Below are positions 49,425 to 60,625 of a stretch of DNA of 64,000 nucleotides, piece by piece. The stretch is from Annona cherimola. Taxonomy: Eukaryota > Streptophyta > Magnoliopsida > Magnoliales > Annonaceae. Every line of letters begins with the position of its first letter. Position 1 is the stretch's first letter. Where the stretch lies: the NCBI GenBank assembly GCA_030490835.1, contig CM059975.1, positions 29,544,133-29,608,132 of the forward strand. Direction: 5' to 3'. A program made the position numbers and the translations under genes. The notes below the pieces were generated by a model. That model did not search any database, was not told the origin of the DNA, and saw nothing but the letters and a program-made list of their open reading frames with translations.

Positions 49425-50604
49425 TAAACCATCTTCATTAAATATCTAGGCTAAGGATATTTTTAAGTTTAAAAAGATTAAATAAGTACTTATTTACTCA
49501 AAATATTAACTTGTATTTCAAGACTTTGTGTTTTACAAGCTCACATAAGGGTTTATTTATATCTCAATGTAAGAAGAATCTTTCACTATTTTTCTATGTG
49601 GGAGAAAATAAATATACTAAAAGAAAATAAAACAAAGCTTTTAATTATTTTTAACATAGGACAACTAAAACATAATAAAAATATAATTATTATAGTTCTT
49701 ATGTTATTCTCTCCTTGTTCAAAATATTCTCCCATGGTTAGACAAGACAAGTTCCCTCAACTTGGGGAGAATAACACATCATTACATTTTTATTATGTTT
49801 TAATTGTCTTTAGTATATTTAGTTCTCATATAAAAATAGTGAAAGCATTTCCTTAGATTGAGCTATAAATAATCTCCCTTTGTGAGCTCATGTATTACTA
49901 ATTTTTAGAACACAAGTTATGTTTTGAGCAAGTAAGACCCATGGATATAAAGATTGCATTAAAAGGATTTCTAGTGCCATAAACAATTAGTTCAAGCTTT
50001 TAGTATTAATGATATCAGAGCCTTATAATAGACTTAGAGATCATGAGTTTAACTCTCAAAAGGGACAATCTAGAGGAGCTGACTTAGAGGCTAGATTAAA
50101 ATTAATGAGAGGTGAGTGGAGTAATCCTAAGAAGTAAAAAGGGATATCATTCAGTGAGCGCTGCTAGAGTAGGGTACTAAAGTAGGCCGTTGTGGACATC
50201 AGCCTTCAAATGAGCCATGACTATAATGTATTACATTAAAAGAATTTCTGATGTCAAAAATGATCAACTCCAGCTTTTCGTATCATTTGTGTTGTCCCAA
50301 CCAATTAATACGATGTTCACCTTGGTTAACTAAGCCAAGAATATCTTTAATTTCACAAAATAGAATAATTAAACACTTATTCATAATATAACTTGCATTT
50401 CAAAAGTTCATGCGTTACAAGCCCATAAAGGAACTTTATTTATACTTTAGTCTAAGGGAAACATTTTACTACTTTTTGATGTAGGATAAATTAAACACAC
50501 TAAAAGAATATAAAATAAAACTTCCAATTATTTTTTCCATGTGGGACAAGCTCATGCACAGTAGAAGTTTTGTTTTTGTGAAAAGAGTTTATATATATAA
50601 CTAG

Positions 50605-51105
50605 GTTACATAGAAGCGATTCCATGTAAATCCCTCGAATTTCAAGATATGGATTCTTATTGAAAATTCAATTCATTCATTGTATTTAACACCATTTGTT
50701 TTGTTAGGAGACCAAGTTTCTTGTAAATCAAGTATGTGCATAGGCCACATTCGCTCAAAAATTCATGTGTAAACTATAAAAAATGTTTGGATCCATTTAT
50801 ACATGTATTAGAATGTAATAATATTTTATAGAATCATTTATCCACATATTATTGATATTTTAGATGGTTTAGATGTTGAAAAAATTACTCTAAAGTTGAT
50901 ATTTTAATATTGAATTATTTTATTACGTTAGTTTTACACTTTTATAGATGAGACCCATATACAGTGAAATTTAAAAAATAAAAGGGTTTCCAGGATACTA
51001 GAAATGATGTTAAACACAATTGATGAAGTGAATTTTCCATCAACTATCAATATTTTAAAAATGGAAGGGGTTACATAAAAAGAGGTTTTCATTGCAGCGG
51101 GACCG
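50605..51105. mobile_element. MITE, family B copy
   Basis: The left end GGTTACATAGAAGCGATTCC is present and the right end ...GGGGTTACATAAAAAGAGG is worn. Internal blocks (GATGGTTTAGATGTTGAAA; TTCATTGTATTTAACACCA) match family B. Confidence 0.58.
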
Positions 51106-51120
51106 TATGTATATATATAT

Positions 51121-51522
51121 GAGAAATATTCAGGTGAAACCTAATTCTGGTTCAGGTGCAGCTTCATTGCACCACAATTATGGTCAGTTATCTCAAAATG
51201 GGCCCTATATGATCATAAAATTATAATCTTCTCCACTAATTATATTTAGAATTATGTATTCTATTATCGTACCACTTTTCTTCCCAATTGGATATGTGTA
51301 TGGTTCCCACCAAAAAATGATATAAATTCAACGTAATAAAATAATTTGATGTAAATAACAACTTTGAAGTTATTTTTTCAACATGTAAACTATTTGCTAT
51401 AAAATTTATACATTGATAAATAATTGTATAAAGTATCAATACATTTAAGTGCCTGTGGGGCCCATTTTGAGCCAAATATATTATTAATTATGGTACAACT
51501 TCACTGTATAGGAAAGGTTCTC
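51121..51522. mobile_element. MITE, family D copy 4
   Basis: The left end is GAGAAATATTCAGGTGAAAC and the right end ...GGAAAGGTTCTC (inverted GAGAACCTTTCC). Its interior is collinear with the copies near 9.3 and 11.5 kb. The first 16 bases agree at 14 positions with the end of the MULE at 27902. Confidence 0.65.
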
Positions 51523-51692
51523 TTTTTCTCTCTTTCTCTCTCTATATAAAACTAGATATGTCATGAACAACTTCTGAGGTGCTTCAATTTTTATCTTATC
51601 GAATATTGATTTTCAAAATTTCTTCTTATATCATATATTTATAACTGTTGAAAACCTATTTTCACTTTTTTCTTATTTTCCAATATATATAT

Positions 51693-52072
51693 ATGAGACT
51701 CATTCATGTGCAGACGGATTGCACCATAATTATGGTGTAGTCCATTGTAAAATAGACCCCGCACATATTAGAATGTAATGAAACTTTATATAATCATTTA
51801 TCTATATAAAAATCACACTTTACACCATTTAGATGTTGAAAATGTCATTTTGAACTTGATATTTACGTTAAACTATTTTATTATGTTCATTTTGTACAAT
51901 TTTAAGATGGGATATCTACATACGTTGGATTTGGGTGAAATTGGTATGCTAATAAACTGAATAATTCTAAATATAATTGGTGGAGTAAATTTATCATTCT
52001 TGATCAAATGGGTCCCACAGTGCATGGACCGCACGATAATTACGGTGCAGTCCGAATGCACTTGATTATTTT
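51693..52072 (+). mobile_element. MITE, family C copy 5
   Basis: The left end is GAGACTCATTCATGTGCAGA and the inverted right end GGAAAATAATCAAGTGCATT, flanked by TA repeats. The interior is collinear with the copies at 11047 and 12536. Confidence 0.66.
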
Positions 52073-52081
52073 CCTATATAT

Positions 52082-53660
52082 CTCAACTCCTTCCCAAAAC
52101 AGTATTGGTCCATATTTTAGTTAATATTCAAATCAATTTTTTAAATTTAATTTTCATTATTAAAATAATTCAGGAATAAATATTTTTAATTATTTCAATT
52201 TTAAGATTTACTATTTTAATTTTAAATATTTATTTTTCAAATTAAAAATTCTTTTATTTAAGGTAATTAAATATTTGGTCTACCCAATTGAATCAGTTCA
52301 AACATGCTCACCTTTATCATCATGTGAAATTTACTCTATACATTGCCTTTAAAATAGATAAATATGTAGATTTAATGTAACAAAATCATTTGATTATATT
52401 TTAATTTTAAATCTGTCAATTTTAGTATATAAATAATCTAAAATATGAGGAATGATTTTACAAATTATTTGAACATTTTAATACTTTTGTGGTTGGCTAC
52501 AAGTGATTTTCTTTTGTAATTGACACATAATTGTCTATAGATTAAAATAGACATGACCTCTTTGCACTAAATTGATTTTTGGCATAGTGAGAACATAAAT
52601 GATTTTTTAATAACATATACCATTCAATTTTGATGTTATCATCATACATAGTGGGTTCATCTAACCATTTCCTACAAAGTCGTTCCTTTAATTGACGTGC
52701 AACCATTTATATTGTTGCAGCGATTATATGGTGATTTATGGGCGGTTTTAAAAATATTTTTATTCTTAATAAATGTATATCCTACTAAATCTTGCTAACC
52801 GTCTAATTTGATAAAAATTGACTTTATTTGATAAATTTTTACTTTTGAAAATCAACAACAAACAAAATATACATGCCCTTTTCATTGTTTTTAAAAAAGA
52901 AAATATCACATACATAAAGATTGATAAATTTTACAGGGAGCATGATCTAAATGGAATACACACACTTATATAAAAAAAAATTAACAAAAATATTTTTTCC
53001 GCCCACGGTATGAGAAACTGACCACATATTAAACCTAAAATTATTTACAGGATTACTCTTCTTCTTCAAAAAAAAAAGGGTATTTACAAGATTAGTCATT
53101 TGTCCCTCACCAACTGGCATTAACTGTACGTAGGAACTTGGAAGGGCAACGAAAATGGTGGGATTACAAGTGGAGCAATAGCAGCACGTGGTTGCATGTC
53201 CAAGTGCGTTCTTAAGTAACCGCCCATAGTTTTGTTTGAACATGGAATTCCATATATTTGCCTGGCTTCCTCTGATTTCTTTTCGTTTTTCACCCACCTT
53301 CAACGCCACAATCTCGTTTCCGGATTCGGCTATAACTTCTACATCACCTCTGGCTTGATCAAGCAGTACAAACTCTTCGAGTGATCTGTTGCTAGCTAAT
53401 TCGTTGCGGTGGGTGCTCAATTTCTGCAGTTTCTATGAAACAGCTTTTGGCGGGAACTGCAACCGATTTGTTTTCTGCTTTTCTCATGCTCGATGGCCAC
53501 CATCTATAACTTGTTCCTTTCAAGGCATATTCAAATTCCACGTCAATTTTATGGAGAACCCAGTTCGAAATTCTGAATTGCATGCAATTTGAGATCTTCA
53601 GATACTTGGTTTAATTCACGAGTGGGTTAGATTACATGCAGAAAGAGGAAGAAATATTCA
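52082..53660. other. Intergenic and upstream region of the PILS gene
   Basis: AT-rich to about 53090, then closer to genic composition. A - strand frame at 53420-52947 has no ATG start (it begins at a TTG codon) and no known domain, and another at 53592-53392 overlaps it. I do not call them genes. A 5' untranslated exon of PILS could lie here. Confidence 0.4.
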
Positions 53661-53668
53661 CTCTTCTA

Positions 53669-53682
53669 TTATATATATACAC
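53669..53682 (+). promoter_or_regulatory. Candidate TATA box of the PILS gene
   Basis: ATTATATATATACACA lies about 140 bp upstream of the start codon. Together with the pyrimidine-rich TCTGTCTCTATGG that follows, it would give a leader of about 110 bases. A possible leader intron acceptor (TTTGATTTAG, ending 53774) is an alternative. Confidence 0.35.
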
Positions 53683-53815
53683 ATCTGTCTCTATGGTTCT
53701 AGGATGGAATTTTCTTTTAAATAAAGATTTTTAATATTTCGTTTTTCCTTCTGATGTGTTTCTCTTTGATTTAGAGAGAGAGCAGGAAGAGTTTGAGAAT
53801 TTTCAGGGGATCAAA

Positions 53816-56800
53816 ATGGGACTTGGAAATATTTTGCTGGCCGCTGCAATGCCAGTGCTGAAACTTCTAATTGTGACTGGTGTTGGGTCAGTCCTTGCCA
53901 CAAAGCGGATTGGCCTCTTGGGCGCAGGAGCTAGAAATCATTTGAACAATGTGAGTTTTATCATGGTTTCGTGATTGCATGTTTTTGGATGCATCTTTTG
54001 ATGAGTCACGAACATTTCCCTCAACTAATTGAAAAGAAATCCACGGGATTAGTGTCTCTTTATGCAGAACTTAGATCGGCATCATTAAGACTTTCTAGTT
54101 TACGATTCACGTGAAAAACAAGACTATAGAAGAATAAACGTAAAATGTTATAAGCAGTAATTAACTAAACTTCTCGCCTTTTTATGCCAAGCACATCAAA
54201 AATAACAGTTTTCTTATCTTCTCTGTTCTTCCAATGAAGAAGGCCTCAGGTCTGGTTTTTATCTAGACAATTATATTTGTAAATTCTGTTGATGTCGATT
54301 CTTGTATCTCCTCCGTGTCGCTTTTCTGGTTTACGAGGATCGTACTAAAAAAATTCCTACAGGAACCGCAAAAGTCGTGATATGATGTAGTGTGGATGTT
54401 GTTTTACATGTTGGTTACTTGCGCTTCTCCGCGACTTGTTTAGAAAATTGTTCTCTTGATCCATTGCTCTTGTCTTTCAACAGGTGTCATTCTATGTGTT
54501 CAATCCATCCTTTGTGTATACCAACTTGTCCAGAACAATCACATTCAAGAGCATGGTGTCTTTGTAAGTTTATATTTTTTCTTTTGGTCAGTTTTCCAAG
54601 TGCGGAAGAGCTGCATGATGTGATACTTCAGTCATTGCATTTCCATAAAGAAGAACATTTTACATTACAATTTATTTGAGGATGTGATCATGCTCTGTTC
54701 AAGCAGCCAGCAATATAGAGCTGCTAATGTTGATACGATGTCTAACCATCAACTGCTCTCGCTCATTTGTTGATTATCATCCATATTAGCAAGATTTTAT
54801 TTAATGTGTTTGAGAGGTTTGTGTAATAGGATATTTGTTTTGGGTCACGGCCTGTTTATATCCACGAAAAGAAAATTGAGAATTTCGTGGGTTTTTTTTT
54901 TTTTTTTTGGGGACCTGTCTCATGCTTTTCGTTGCTAGATATTTTTCTTTCCTAATCATCTGCACCATGTGTTTTTTTGCAGATGGTACATGCCAGTAAA
55001 TATCCTTCTCACCTTTGTTGTTGGAACGATACTTGGCTGGGCTGTTATTCGAATTACAAAGCCTCCATCCCATTTGAGGGGTCTCGTTTTAGGCTGTTGT
55101 GCTGGTGGTAAGTATCCATCCCTTCTTGTTACCGGTGTTTAACATATTTCTAACTATAGAGGAAAATGATCTGTTAATGGTTTGGCCTCATGAGCAGGAA
55201 ATATTGGGATTTTCCTGATTATTATTGTCCCAGCAGTCTGTAAAGAAAAAGGCAGTCCATTTGGAGCTCAAGACTTGTGCGCAAAATTTGGTCTGGCATA
55301 TGCCACCCTCTCTATGGCTGTAAGAATTTCACAACAGCATTTTCAAACGTCCATGGATTACAATCTCCAAGCATGAAAAATGATTTATAATACCTTTTAG
55401 TGTCTGTTCGTATGAACAAGTGTATGTCAACTGCAGCTGATTTTTGACCAGACTGCAACCATTAAAATTGAACTGATGCTGGCTTCATAAAAATACTTCA
55501 GATTGGATCTGTCTTCCTGTGGTCTTATGTCTACAATGTGGTACGCATATCTTCAACTGGCGGGAACAAAGGGACAGAAAATGGTGCCTTACCTCTCACA
55601 AATGTGGCTTTAGAAACTCCAAAGGCACAGTCTGTGGAGCCAAATTCAGGACTGGATCCCAAGCAGTGTGAGGATCAAGGTGAACCATCTGCAACAAATG
55701 GGCAATTTACCAACATACCAAAGGTCTGTTTCTCTCTATCTGAAGTTTACATGCCATTTCTATTAAGTAGGATTAATAACCAGTCTATGCAACCTACTCA
55801 ATCTATGAAATCTATAGTGCTGACCATAAATTCCTCTGCTTATATATGATTAGAATTCAAGATCAAGGAAAACTCTTGATAGTTGTTCAGTTGATAAAGC
55901 CGAAAACCATAATCGACATTCCACAGGGTACACAAATGCTACTGGTGGTTTTTGAACTTGTTGAAGCATTTGGCTATTTCTGATAGCTCTCTCTCTCTCT
56001 AGCACAACAGCTCTTCTTCTTCTTCTTCTTCGTCGTCGTTGTCGTCTTCTTTTTGGGAGTAAAATAGCTTCTCTTCTTGAGGCATTCAATCCTGTAAAAC
56101 CTAATAAAATTCATTGAAGATTTTGACTTGTGAATTTAGAAAATAAGTCTATGGATGATGGGTCATTACAGCAATTATGTAAAAGAAATTATTTTTTCCA
56201 AGCTTAGCAATTTCTCAGACTGAATGCCACATGGTTCTTTTTTCTTACAGTCTCCAATTCTAGGCATTCTCAAACAAACGATGAAGAGAATTTCACACAA
56301 AGTTAACTGGAAGAAGTTGCTGGCACCTTCAGCAATTGGAGCGGTATGCTTTCTGTGGTTAATTTTTATGGACATTTGGTTTTTCATACCTTTGAGTCAT
56401 GAAGGTTTTTTAGTTGAGAAAACTATGAATACTTTCCCACATTTCTGCTAGAGATATCCAAAATTCTGTGTGACATTGGAAAAATTATTATTGTTTGTTC
56501 TTATTTGCGCTAATAAATTTACTCAGATAAATCTAGTGGTACTATTACAAGCGGATTGTATTTGTTCATCCAATGATGTAGAGATAGTTGGCTTTTAGCT
56601 CTTGGGTAATTTCATGCTATGGAAAGTATCAACAACTTATGAGCTCGAAAATATGAAAAAGGTTGTGTCAGCACATTTGAATCATTCGAAGTTCAAAAAT
56701 GAGAAATCACAGGTAGACATAAGTATATTCAATAAGTTCAGTTGGTACGCAAGTAACAAAACGCAAGTATCAGAATGGAAGGACAGTAAATGGTCTCAAA

Positions 56801-58060
56801 CTGCCACATTTCATTCCTGTGCTTAAGTTATGATCATCTTAGCATTATACCACAAGATCATATCCTATAGATGCTTTGATGCTCTTTAAGATATTTCCTT
56901 AAAGGAGAAATATTCCTTAATTATTGGCCTCTTGTAATAAGATGTATGTGCATGTGAATCAAGTAGCATCCACAGATCTGAAACCTTGTATTTAGAAAAG
57001 TTTAGCTTGCACAGAATCTAAATTTACATTTTTAGGATCTCCGTATTCTGTAAATTAAGCAGCCATCTTGTTTCTTGTACAGCTTGTTGGATTTTTCATT
57101 GGAGTAATTGGTCCTGTGAGAAGGGTGTTCGTCGGTGAAAATGCTCCACTGCGGGTGATTCAAGCCTCTGCTGCATTGTTGGCGTGAGTTCCACTTTGTC
57201 AGATGAGCTTACTAGAAGAAAAGGCTAGCAAAAAGTCTGTCTCGACATAGAGGATGATTAAGATGCCAGAATTCTTTCTTTATTCATTCTTGTTCTATTT
57301 TCTTTCTGCCATTCTCTTTTATCTGCTTTAGTCATTCCATCACTTTGGTGAAAGGTTCCTACCAAAGTTTGTCATCTATCGGGTCAACAAATCCACAGCC
57401 AATATAATTACCTTAGCACCTCGAATTCATTCGGAAAATGTGGAAGAAACTCCAAATTCGCCTAATCATTTTGCTTTCTCTGGTTTTCAGTGATGGAGCA
57501 ATACCAACTTGCACTATAGTAATGGGAGGCAATCTGACCAAAGGTGACAACTAAGACATCTGTATTCACGTCAGTGTAATTGGATGCTTAGACCAATGAC
57601 CAAAGATAATCTTTCAATTAACATTCACCATAATCATGCAGGAATGCGCAAATCTGGGATTCGATTTTCTGTTATCATTTCAATTATCAGCGTCCGTTAC
57701 ATCCTCTTGCCTGTACTGGGTGTAGTAGTGGTAAAGGGTGCACTTCGTTTCGGTCTGATTCACAAGGATCCTCTATATGAGTTCGTTCTCTTGCTTCAAT
57801 TTGCAGTTCCACCAGCAATGTCGTTAGGTAAGAGACACAAATGTTTCAGTGGAGTGGGGATTCTGCAATAACAATATAGTGTTATAAAAACACTGTTTGA
57901 TGAAACTGATTTGTATTTGATGGACTTGGCAGGGATAATGACTCAGTTGTTTGGAGCAGGTGCAGGTGAATGCTCGGTGATTTTCCTGTGGACTTATGCA
58001 TTAGCTATTGTAGCCCTTACAATCTGGTCTGCCTTTTTCATGTGGCTTGTGTCTCATTGA
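53816..58060 (+). CDS. PILS: PIN-LIKES (PILS) auxin transport facilitator, 10 exons, 414 aa
   Basis: Exons: 53816-53950, 54484-54563, 54983-55107, 55198-55319, 55502-55723, 56251-56343, 57083-57183, 57491-57543, 57642-57827, 57933-58060. All introns are GT-AG, and the joined frame has no stop before TGA at 58058. PILS proteins are ER-membrane carriers that limit nuclear auxin signalling by sequestering auxin (family knowledge). Seen here: an N-terminal hydrophobic helix (NILLAAAMPVLKLLIVTGVG), VSFYVFNPSFVYTNLSRTIT, WYMPVNILLTFVVGTILGW, RITKPPSHLRGLVLGCCAGG and VPAVCKEKGSPFG. A hydrophilic loop follows (about residues 169-250, mostly exon 5), then GFFIGVIGPVRRVF, DGAIPTCTIVMGGNLTKG, QFAVPPAMSLGIMTQLFGAG and a C-terminal helix ending MWLVSH. 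The two hydrophobic halves around a loop and the length fit the family (about 390-430 aa). The start ATG has a good context (AAAATGGG); an in-frame upstream ATG at 53756 is unlikely because it adds a charged tail. Nearest to the PILS3-type clade by impression only. Confidence 0.93.
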
Positions 58061-58550
58061 CATAACCCATCCTTTTTTTATTGTCATATCAACAAAAACT
58101 GTTGAGTTCCGTCGCTGGATCATGTGGAGATTGGCTGTTCCATTTTAACGCATTATGCAGAGATAATCTATCATACTTTCAGTTTAGATACTTGGGTACC
58201 TGCTTCAAAGGAAGAAGCTTGCAGGGAAGTGATTATTACGGAATGTTGAACGAGATATGCAAGTGATGCATTTAGTTTCATGGAAATTCTAATCTTAGTT
58301 GTTGGATTCGCGAGCTTAGGTGTGTATCAGTGTGCTCTGTAGGATGAAGTATTAGAAGCAGAAAAAGCCAATTTCCTTGTATAATGAGCAACCTTTTATC
58401 CACTTGAAAGGAGTAATAATGAAGGCAATTTTAATTTGTGATGATAATTGGATGTTTTTTTCATTGTTTTGGGTCTTCATTGTTGCTTTGGCATTTTGGC
58501 CCATTTTAATCATTAAATTACAATCCAATACACTCATTTTGTTTTAAATC
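58061..58550 (+). other. 3' flank of the PILS gene
   Basis: Likely 3' UTR and terminator region. GTAATAATGAAGG near 58411 is the only weak near-AATAAA signal I can point to, so the cleavage site is not determined. Confidence 0.35.
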
Positions 58551-58879
58551 ATTTGCTTCATTGTAGAACTAAAGATAATTTTGAACGAATCATTTGCTTC
58601 GTTGTAGAACCAAGGATAATTTTGAACAAAGTTCTGGGTGGGCCATATCTGCTTAAAAATACTTATAATTATGCATACAATATGAAAATTACTGGTATTC
58701 ATTTACATATTTATGGAAGAGCTATAGTAATATGAGAAGAATTCTTTACAGGAAGAATGTTTTAGATGTTACATATGTTAAATTAACAACTTTGAAATAA
58801 GTATATAATTCAAATAATTTTGAGACATTAATTTTACACTTTTATCACTTTAATCAAATGAGGTGTATAAGATATTTGA
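58551..58879. other. Intergenic with a short direct duplication
   Basis: TCATTTGCTTCATTGTAGAAC (58549 on) recurs at 58588 as TCATTTGCTTCGTTGTAGAAC with the following AAGGATAATTTTGAAC, a 39-bp tandem duplication. Nothing else is recognised. Confidence 0.5.
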
Positions 58880-58892
58880 GGATGCTTTTATG

Positions 58893-59246
58893 GGACCGCG
58901 ATCCTATGCTCCTGGGAGCATACACCTATTTTTTTAATTTTTTTTTCAAAATTTTTTTTACAATAGTGTTAATCTATATGTATTTAATATGTGTATAAAT
59001 TTTTACCATTTTTGGGGTATTTTAGATATTTATTTTTTATTTTTGAAAATCGGTAGCATTTTAGGTAATTTTAAATTACTAAAATGCCACTGATCGTTAA
59101 TAATCCGAAATAAATATCTAAAAATCTCCAAAATGGTAAAAATTGATACATACGTTGAATACACTTAGGTTAACAAGTTCATGAAAAATTTTGAAAAAAA
59201 AATAAAAAAATAGATGTATGCACCTGAGAGCATAGGATCGCGGTTC
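58893..59246. mobile_element. Mutator-type MITE, family G, with 9-bp TSD
   Basis: A 354-bp element. The ends GGACCGCGATCCTATGCTCC and GAACCGCGATCCTATGCTCT (inverted) pair and continue (GGGAGCATACACC against AGGTGCATACATC). It is flanked by the perfect duplication GCTTTTATG (58884-58892 and 59247-59255). The centre is an ATTTTAAAT-type palindrome near 59075. It is non-coding. Confidence 0.88.
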
Positions 59247-59911
59247 GCTTTTATGAAACCCCATTTATATGTAATCCTTTTCATTTTCAACATCTAAATG
59301 ATTGATGACAAATCTACATATGCTTAACATCATTTATATTATTATGAAAATCCTTTTATTGTTGAAATATCTCTATATATGGGTCCCATCTACAAGCACA
59401 CAAAATCAAAATATAAAATAATTTAATACTAAATATCAAAATTTAAATAGTATTTTCAACGTCTAAACCATCTAAAATATCACTACTATGTGGATAAATG
59501 ATTCGATAAAGTATTACTATTTCTGATATGTATGAGAATGAATCTAAGTATTTTTTCTAATTTACACATAATGTATCTATTTTTGAGCAAGTATGGCTCA
59601 CACACATATTAAATTTAGATGGAACTTGATCTCATAGTAAAACAAATGTTGTTAATTGTAACGCCCCAGGCCTAACAGTAAGGTATTGTCCGCTTTGGGT
59701 TCACGTTTCCGTCCTTCCCCTCACGGTTTTGCCCTTCTGGGTTCACGTGCATTCCGTCCTTCCACAGAAGGCGCCTCACTGAGGTACCTGGCAGCCTCCA
59801 CTTATAGCCCAGGCTCCCCCCCTCATCCTAACCGATGTGGGATATCACATTCACCCCCCCTTGGGGCTCCAGCGTCCCCGCTGGACATCATCGGCCGGAA
59901 GTCGGGAGTCA

Positions 59912-59923
59912 GCTCTGATACCA
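59912..59923 (-). promoter_or_regulatory. TRIM primer-binding site in the minus-strand half
   Basis: GCTCTGATACCA on +, which is TGGTATCAGAGC on -. It shows that the left half is a TRIM in reverse orientation. Confidence 0.85.
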
Positions 59924-60071
59924 TTTGTAACGCCCCAGGCCTAACAGTAAAGTATTGTCCGCTTTGGGCCTCGGCCCGCACGGTTTTGCCCCTTTGGGTT
60001 CACGTGCATCTCGTCCTTCCCCAAAAGGCGCCTCACAGAGTTACGCAGCGTACTGGCTTCTCTGCTAAGTA

Positions 60072-60163
60072 TCGTCCGCCCAAGGTGCTTAAGTGGTTAA
60101 AGTGTTGGTCTTTGGTAGAAGAGGTCTCAAGTTCGAATTCCAACGAGTGTCTAAATGATGTAA
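60072..60163 (+). other. tRNA-like (SINE-type) segment with A and B boxes
   Basis: TGCTTAAGTGG at 60086-60096 fits a Pol III A box, and AGTTCGAATTC at 60130-60140 fits a B box at 9 of 11 positions. They start 44 bp apart, as in tRNA-derived SINEs. It cannot fold as a normal tRNA by eye. It lies in the middle of the inverted TRIM pair. Confidence 0.5.
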
Positions 60164-60625
60164 TGTGATATCCCACATCGGTTAGGATGAGGGGGGGAGC
60201 CTGGGCTATAAGTGGAGGCTGCCAGGTACCTCAGTGAGGCGCCTTCTGGGGAAGGACGGAATGCACGTGAACCCAGAAGGGCAAAACCGTGAGGGGAAGG
60301 ACGGAAACGTGAACCCAAAGCGGACAATACCTTACTGTTAGGCCTGGGGCGTTACAAATGGTATCAGAGCTGACTCCCGACCTCCGGCCGATGATGTCCA
60401 GCGGGGACGCTGGAGCCCCAAGGGGGGGTGAATGTGATATCCCACATCGGTTAGGATGAGGGGGGGAGCCTGGGCTATAAGTGGAGGCTGCCAGGTACCT
60501 CAGTGAGGCGCCTTCTGGGGAAGGACGGAATGCACGTGAACCCAGAAGGGCAAAACCGTGAGGGGAAGGACGGAAACGTGAACCCAAAGCGGACAATACC
60601 TTACTGTTAGGCCTGAGGCGTTACA
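60164..60625 (+). mobile_element. Complete TRIM (plus-strand half of the pair)
   Basis: LTR-interior-LTR of 193, 76 and 193 bp. LTRs start TGTGATATCCCACATCGG and end GGCGTTACA; they differ at one base that I can see (CCTGGGG against CCTGAGG near the 3' end). The interior is just the primer site, about 50 bp of GC-rich spacer and a purine tract (AAGGGGGGGTGAA). This fits the TRIM/SMART class of tiny non-coding retrotransposons. Confidence 0.85.
60359..60370 (+). promoter_or_regulatory. TRIM primer-binding site (tRNA-iMet)
   Basis: TGGTATCAGAGC, two bases after the LTR end. It is the exact complement of the plant initiator-Met tRNA 3' end. Confidence 0.85.

Larger units (their letters stand above)
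41697..50580. mobile_element. Old TRIM-like/foldback relic, split by an LTR element
   Basis: The outer parts are 41697-41732 and 49425 to about 50580. A start resembling GTTGAAAATCCCACTATGG is followed, after the young insertion, by ATCTAGGCTAAGGATATTTT. A related block restarts near 50289 (TGTGTTGTCCCAACC... then CTAAGCCAAGAATAT). TGATATCAGAGCC at 50010-50022 is one base from the tRNA-Met primer site TGGTATCAGAGCC. Bases about 49500-49935 form an inverted repeat of roughly 200-bp arms (CTTTCACTATTTTT near 49579 against AAAAATAGTGAAAG near 49832). No coding. The reading as a TRIM is inference. Confidence 0.5.
59657..60625. mobile_element. Inverted pair of TRIM elements inserted as one unit
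   Basis: Left half, read on -: LTR 59657-59849, 76-bp interior 59850-59925, then a diverged partial LTR from 59926. Right half, read on +: LTR 60164-60356, 76-bp interior 60357-60432, LTR 60433-60625. Both outer ends are the same LTR end (TGTAACGCC inward). The whole 969-bp block is flanked by TTAAT (59652-59656 and 60626-60630), while neither half has its own duplication. LTRs are 193 bp. There is no coding; the frames at 59686-60168 and 60231-60596 are the two strands of the same LTR. Confidence 0.85.

Noticed and set aside
52947..53420. A 157-residue - frame upstream of PILS with a CCYCSTC motif
   Set aside because: It has no ATG, no known domain, an AT-rich tail and no splice-consistent partner; left as intergenic although a decayed gene is possible.
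53756..53815. Upstream in-frame ATG adding 20 residues to the PILS protein
   Set aside because: The added stretch is charged and atypical for PILS, and includes a likely leader intron acceptor; the ATG at 53816 has a better context and matches the family N-terminus.
59686..60168. A 160-residue + frame and a near-identical 121-residue - frame at 60231-60596
   Set aside because: They are the same non-coding TRIM LTR read in opposite orientations; the identity reflects the inverted repeat, not protein conservation.
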